The translations under genes were made by a program, and so were the position numbers. A DNA stretch of 64,000 bases, from NCBI RefSeq assembly GCF_025165815.1, contig NZ_JAFFZE010000024.1, forward strand, positions 107,679 to 171,678. Direction: 5' to 3'. The stretch's first letter is position 1, and every line of letters starts with the position of its first letter. Positions 60,874 through 64,000 of the stretch are shown one piece after another. The notes beneath the pieces are model-generated. The model had not been told where the DNA came from, did no database searches, and saw only the letters and a list, made by a program, of their open reading frames with translations. Source of the DNA: Actinophytocola gossypii (GTDB lineage Bacteria > Actinomycetota > Actinomycetes > Mycobacteriales > Pseudonocardiaceae).

Positions 60874-62154
60874 GTGATTCGGATCTCGCGAGTGCACCGG
60901 GCCTGGTGGGTCGCCGGTGCGGCGTTCGTCACACTGATCGGCGCGGCCGGCTTCCGCGCGGTGCCGAGCGTGCTGATCGACCCGCTGCACGAGGAGTTCG
61001 GCTGGCCGAGGGCCACGATCTCGGCCGCGGTGTCGATCAACCTGGTGCTGTTCGGCCTGATCAGCCCGTTCGCCGCGGCACTGATGGACCGGCTCGGCAT
61101 GCGCCGCGTGGTCGCCGGCGCGCTGGTCCTGGTCGCCGCCGGCAGCGGGCTGACCGTCTTCATGACCGCGAGCTGGCAGCTGCTGCTGTGCTGGGGCGTG
61201 CTGGTCGGCACCGGCACCGGCGCGATGTCGATGGCCTTCGTGGCGACCGTCACAAGCCGCTGGTTCGTGCGGCACCGCGGCCTGGTCAGCGGCGTCCTCA
61301 CCGCCGCGGGCGCCACCGGCCAGCTGGTGTTCCTCCCACTCGTCGCCGCCCTCGCCACCGACCACGGCTGGCGCGTCCCGGCACTGGTCGTCGCGGCCTG
61401 CGCGCTCGCGGTCGTCCCGCTGGTACTGCGGCTCCTGCGCGACCCGGCCGACTTCGGCACCACGGCCTACGGCGCCCCGCCCGGCCACGCGACCGCGCCG
61501 GCCCCGGTCGTCGGCAGCAGCGCCGCCCGGGCACTGCGCGCGCTCCGCGGCGCCGCCCGGACCAGGACGTTCTGGCTGCTCGCCGGCGGCTTCGCGATCT
61601 GCGGCGCGTCCACCAACGGTCTGGTCGGCACCCACTTCGTCTCGGCGGCGCACGACCACGGCATGCCGCACACCACGGCCGCGTCCCTGCTCGCGCTCGT
61701 CGGCCTGTTCGACATCGCCGGCACGATCCTGTCCGGCTGGCTGACCGACCGGGTCGACCCGCGCCTGCTGCTCGGCGCCTACTACACGCTGCGCGGCCTG
61801 TCGCTGCTGGTCCTGCCGTCGCTGTTCGCACCGGACACCGAGCCGAGCATGTGGGTGTTCATCGTCTTCTACGGCCTGGACTGGATCGCCACCGTGCCGC
61901 CGACCGTCGCGCTGTGCCGCGACCGGTTCGGCGACGCGGGCCCGGTCGTGTTCGGCTGGGTGTTCGCCTCCCACCAGGTCGGCGCCGCACTCGCCGCGCT
62001 CGGCGCCGGCCTGGTCCGTGACCTGCGTGGGAACTACGACCTGGCCTGGTTCGCCGCCGGCGGACTGTGCGTGCTCGCCGCGGCACTGTCGCTCGCGATT
62101 CGCCCGATCCGGCACACCGAACCCGTTGCCGACCTGGCGGAAACACGCCGTTAA
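60874..62154 (+). CDS. MFS transporter (oxalate/formate or monocarboxylate-like)
   Basis: 426 residues, twelve membrane helices. SVLIDPLHEEFGWPRATISAAVSINLVLFGLISPFAAALMDRLGMRRVV and LVGTGTGAMSMAFVATVTSRWFVRHRGLVSG are typical for the OFA/MCT-like branch. The central loop is about 30 residues. GTG at 60874, with GACGCT upstream. It is divergent from the GlxA-type regulator. Substrate unknown. Confidence 0.87.
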   Translation: MIRISRVHRAWWVAGAAFVTLIGAAGFRAVPSVLIDPLHEEFGWPRATISAAVSINLVLFGLISPFAAALMDRLGMRRVVAGALVLVAAGSGLTVFMTASWQLLLCWGVLVGTGTGAMSMAFVATVTSRWFVRHRGLVSGVLTAAGATGQLVFLPLVAALATDHGWRVPALVVAACALAVVPLVLRLLRDPADFGTTAYGAPPGHATAPAPVVGSSAARALRALRGAARTRTFWLLAGGFAICGASTNGLVGTHFVSAAHDHGMPHTTAASLLALVGLFDIAGTILSGWLTDRVDPRLLLGAYYTLRGLSLLVLPSLFAPDTEPSMWVFIVFYGLDWIATVPPTVALCRDRFGDAGPVVFGWVFASHQVGAALAALGAGLVRDLRGNYDLAWFAAGGLCVLAAALSLAIRPIRHTEPVADLAETRR

Positions 62155-62178
62155 CACGATCTACCTAGGCTGCCGGAC

Positions 62179-63522
62179 ATGGATCGTCAGCAGGAGTTCG
62201 TGCTCCGCACCCTCGAGGAGCGGGACATCCGCTTCGTCCGCCTCTGGTTCACCGACGTGCTGGGCTTCCTCAAGTCCGTCGCGGTCGCGCCGGCGGAGCT
62301 GGAGGGAGCGTTCGCCGAGGGCATCGGCTTCGACGGCTCCGCCATCGAGGGGTTCGCCCGGGTCACCGAGTCCGACATGGTCGCGCGCCCCGACCCGGCG
62401 ACGTTCCAGGTCCTGCCCTGGGAGACCCCGGACGGCCACCACTACTCCGCGCGCATGTTCTGCGACATCGCCATGCCAGACGGCTCCCCGTCCTGGGCCG
62501 ACCCCCGGCACGTGCTGCGCCGCACGCTGGCCAAGGCGAGCGAGGCGGGCTTCACCTGCTACGTGCACCCGGAGATCGAGTTCTTCCTGCTCAGCGAGCT
62601 GTACGAGGACGGCCGCGAGCCGGTGCCGGCGGACAACGGCGGGTACTTCGACCAGGCCAGCCACGCCACCGCGACGCACTTCCGCCGGCACGCCATCGAG
62701 ACCCTCGAGGCGATGGGCATCTCGGTCGAGTTCAGCCACCACGAGGGCGCGCCCGGGCAGCAGGAGATCGACCTGCGCTACGCCGACGCGCTGACCATGG
62801 CGGACAACGTCATGACGTTCCGGTACGTGGTCAAGGAGGTCGCGATCACCGAGGGCGTGCGGGCCTCGTTCATGCCCAAACCCTTCTCCGACCAGCCCGG
62901 ATCGGGCATGCATACGCACGTGAGCCTGTTCGAGGGCGACCGCAACGCGTTCTACGACAGCGAGGACCCCTACGAGCTCTCCGCGACCGGCAAGGCGTTC
63001 GTCGCCGGCCTGCTGCGGCACGCGCGCGAGATCTCGGCGGTGACCAACCAGTGGGTCAACTCGTACAAACGCCTGATCTCGGGAGGGGAGGCCCCGTCAG
63101 CGGTGTGCTGGGGTCACGCGAACCGGTCCGCGCTGGTCCGCGTGCCGATGTACTCACCTGGAAAGGCGTCCTCCCGTCGGGTGGAGATCCGGAGCCTGGA
63201 CTCGGCCTGTAACCCCTACCTGGCCTACGCGGTGATCTTGGCAGCCGGCCTGAAGGGCGTGCAGGAGGGGTACGAGCTGCCGCCGGCGGCCGAGGACGAC
63301 GTGTGGTCGCTGACCGACGCCGAGCGCCGCGCGGCCGGGTACAAGCTGCTGCCGCAGAACCTCGGGGAGGCGCTCGCGGAGCTGGAGAACTCGGAGCTGC
63401 TGGCCGAGACGCTCGGCGAGCACGTCTACGACTTCTTCCACCGGAACAAGCGCAACGAGTGGGACGCCTACCGGCGCTCGGTGACCCCCTACGAGCTCCG
63501 CACGCTCCTCCCGCTGCTCTGA
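62179..63522 (+). CDS. glnA2: Glutamine synthetase type I, GlnA2 class
   Basis: 447 residues. FDGSAIEGFARVTESDM, PEIEFFLL, EFSHHEGAPGQQEIDLRYADALTMADN, MPKPFSDQPGSGMHTHVS and NRSALVRVP cover the metal and ammonium sites. It closely follows M. tuberculosis GlnA2 (Rv2222c, 446 residues) and lacks the adenylylation loop of GlnA1. TAGGCT seven bases upstream of the ATG suggests a leaderless message. It makes glutamine in the cytoplasm; in Streptomyces some GlnA-like proteins instead glutamylate amines. Confidence 0.93.
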   Translation: MDRQQEFVLRTLEERDIRFVRLWFTDVLGFLKSVAVAPAELEGAFAEGIGFDGSAIEGFARVTESDMVARPDPATFQVLPWETPDGHHYSARMFCDIAMPDGSPSWADPRHVLRRTLAKASEAGFTCYVHPEIEFFLLSELYEDGREPVPADNGGYFDQASHATATHFRRHAIETLEAMGISVEFSHHEGAPGQQEIDLRYADALTMADNVMTFRYVVKEVAITEGVRASFMPKPFSDQPGSGMHTHVSLFEGDRNAFYDSEDPYELSATGKAFVAGLLRHAREISAVTNQWVNSYKRLISGGEAPSAVCWGHANRSALVRVPMYSPGKASSRRVEIRSLDSACNPYLAYAVILAAGLKGVQEGYELPPAAEDDVWSLTDAERRAAGYKLLPQNLGEALAELENSELLAETLGEHVYDFFHRNKRNEWDAYRRSVTPYELRTLLPLL

Positions 63523-63555
63523 CGTTCGCGCGAAAACCGCCTCTGACCAGCCGAT

Positions 63556-63585
63556 TTGACTTTGCCCGTCCGGACTCGCTAACTT
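63556..63585 (+). promoter_or_regulatory. rRNA promoter P1 candidate
   Basis: TTGACT (63556-63561), 18 bases, TAACTT (63580-63585). Starts the tandem set upstream of the 16S gene. Confidence 0.6.
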
Positions 63586-63640
63586 TTCTCTCGTCGCACA
63601 GCGCGGCGAACGGGCCAGGAAGTAACGAGCCAGACCCGGT

Positions 63641-63669
63641 CGACGCGGACCGCAAGCCAGTGATACGCT
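63641..63669 (+). promoter_or_regulatory. Weak intermediate rRNA promoter candidate
   Basis: CGACGC (63641-63646), 17 bases, TACGCT (63664-63669), with TGA just before the -10. The -35 is poor. Confidence 0.3.
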
Positions 63670-63701
63670 TCAGTGGCTGGCAGCGAGCTGGGCCGAGCGA
63701 G

Positions 63702-63730
63702 TTGACATCGCGGAGCGGACCAGATAGAGT
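63702..63730 (+). promoter_or_regulatory. rRNA main promoter candidate
   Basis: TTGACA (63702-63707), 17 bases, TAGAGT (63725-63730): consensus -35 and good -10 with optimal spacing, about 240 bases before the mature 16S end. The strongest promoter in the window. Confidence 0.8.
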
Positions 63731-63973
63731 GTTGCGGCGCAGGGATCCGGTTCTCCTCCCAAGCGAGACCCCTTCGAGGTCTCCCAAGTAGGGAGTGCTA
63801 CGGTTCCCAACACAGCAGGAAACCAACTAGCGTCTCTCGATTGATTCGCTTAAACGCGGGTCATGAAAGATGTGCGTGTGTTGTTTGAGAACTCAACAGT
63901 GTGCCGATGAATGCTAGTGAGCTTGTGCCTGGCCTTTTGGACAGGTTTTTGCTGGGATTTCTCTGATAAAGCA

Positions 63974-64000
63974 TTATTGGAGAGTTTGATCCTGGCTCAG
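63974..64000 (+). rRNA. rrs: 16S rRNA, 5' end only
   Basis: The last 20 bases AGAGTTTGATCCTGGCTCAG are the universal start of 16S (E. coli positions 8-27), so the mature end lies near 63974. The gene continues beyond the window. Confidence 0.97.

Larger units (their letters stand above)
63523..63973 (+). other. rRNA operon promoter and leader region
   Basis: 451 bases with no protein gene. It holds tandem promoters (separate entries), an inverted repeat AGACCCCTTCGAGGTCT near 63767, a 63881-63900 element TTGTTTGAGAACTCAACA that is typical of actinobacterial rRNA leaders (antitermination/processing hairpin), and an AT-richer 3' part ending in TTTCTCTGATAAAGC before the 16S. Confidence 0.75.

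Overview
The window is high-GC DNA from an actinomycete, most likely a Pseudonocardiaceae-type bacterium (Amycolatopsis, Saccharothrix, Actinosynnema, Lentzea and relatives). This rests on strong G/C bias at third codon positions, many GTG starts, ATGA/GTGA start-stop overlaps, GlnR- and DasR-type operators, an F420-dependent NADP reductase, AdnA/AdnB, SecA2 and gene neighbourhoods that match mycobacterial ones. It ends with the first bases of a 16S rRNA gene. No transposase, integrase, CRISPR array or tRNA gene was seen.

Layout. 1-8084: nitrate/nitrite assimilation. It holds the end of a flavin oxidoreductase (perhaps the C-terminal module of nitrate reductase), a NarK-type transporter, a DUF1989 gene on the other strand, nirB, nirD, the HemD-like regulator nnaR and a sirohydrochlorin chelatase that supplies siroheme; a GlnR half-box lies before nirB. 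8066-21433: DNA repair and maintenance, with an alkyltransferase-like protein, adnA-adnB, a K+ channel, two M16 peptidase homologues, nudC and a small phosphatase. 21512-31344: small regulators, then a cluster with the gene content of M. tuberculosis Rv2228c-Rv2236c (CobD, SURF1, low-molecular-weight phosphatase, CobC, NIF3, zinc-ribbon coiled-coil protein, RNase HI/phosphatase), which carries several cobalamin-assembly functions. 31387-32732: rnpB and an ArsR-SRPBCC pair under a 34-bp operator.

33159-41274 is the most unusual part: seven co-directional genes resembling a stripped-down Gram-positive type IV secretion system (pilin-like and VirB3-like small membrane proteins, VirB4-like ATPase, VirB6/TrbL-like channel, TcpC/VirB8-like protein, transglycosylase-NlpC/P60 hydrolase, unknown protein). 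No relaxase, coupling protein, integrase or att repeats were seen, and it is preceded by a promoter and a roughly 300-nt leader with a 13-codon ORF.

41289-62154: housekeeping and accessory genes: an RNB ribonuclease, npdG, an SDR, DUF4326, a BtuF-like protein, a chitin-type AA10 LPMO under tandem DasR-like sites, proline iminopeptidase, a glutathionyl-hydroquinone-reductase-like protein, panB, nadE, secA2, a TAP-like lipoprotein hydrolase, an ECF sigma factor and an LprG-P55 lipid export pair. 62179-64000: glnA2, then a 450-nt rRNA promoter and leader region and the 16S 5' end.

Across the window many genes have no Shine-Dalgarno but a TANNNT-like hexamer about 6 nt before the start codon, which indicates widespread leaderless transcription.
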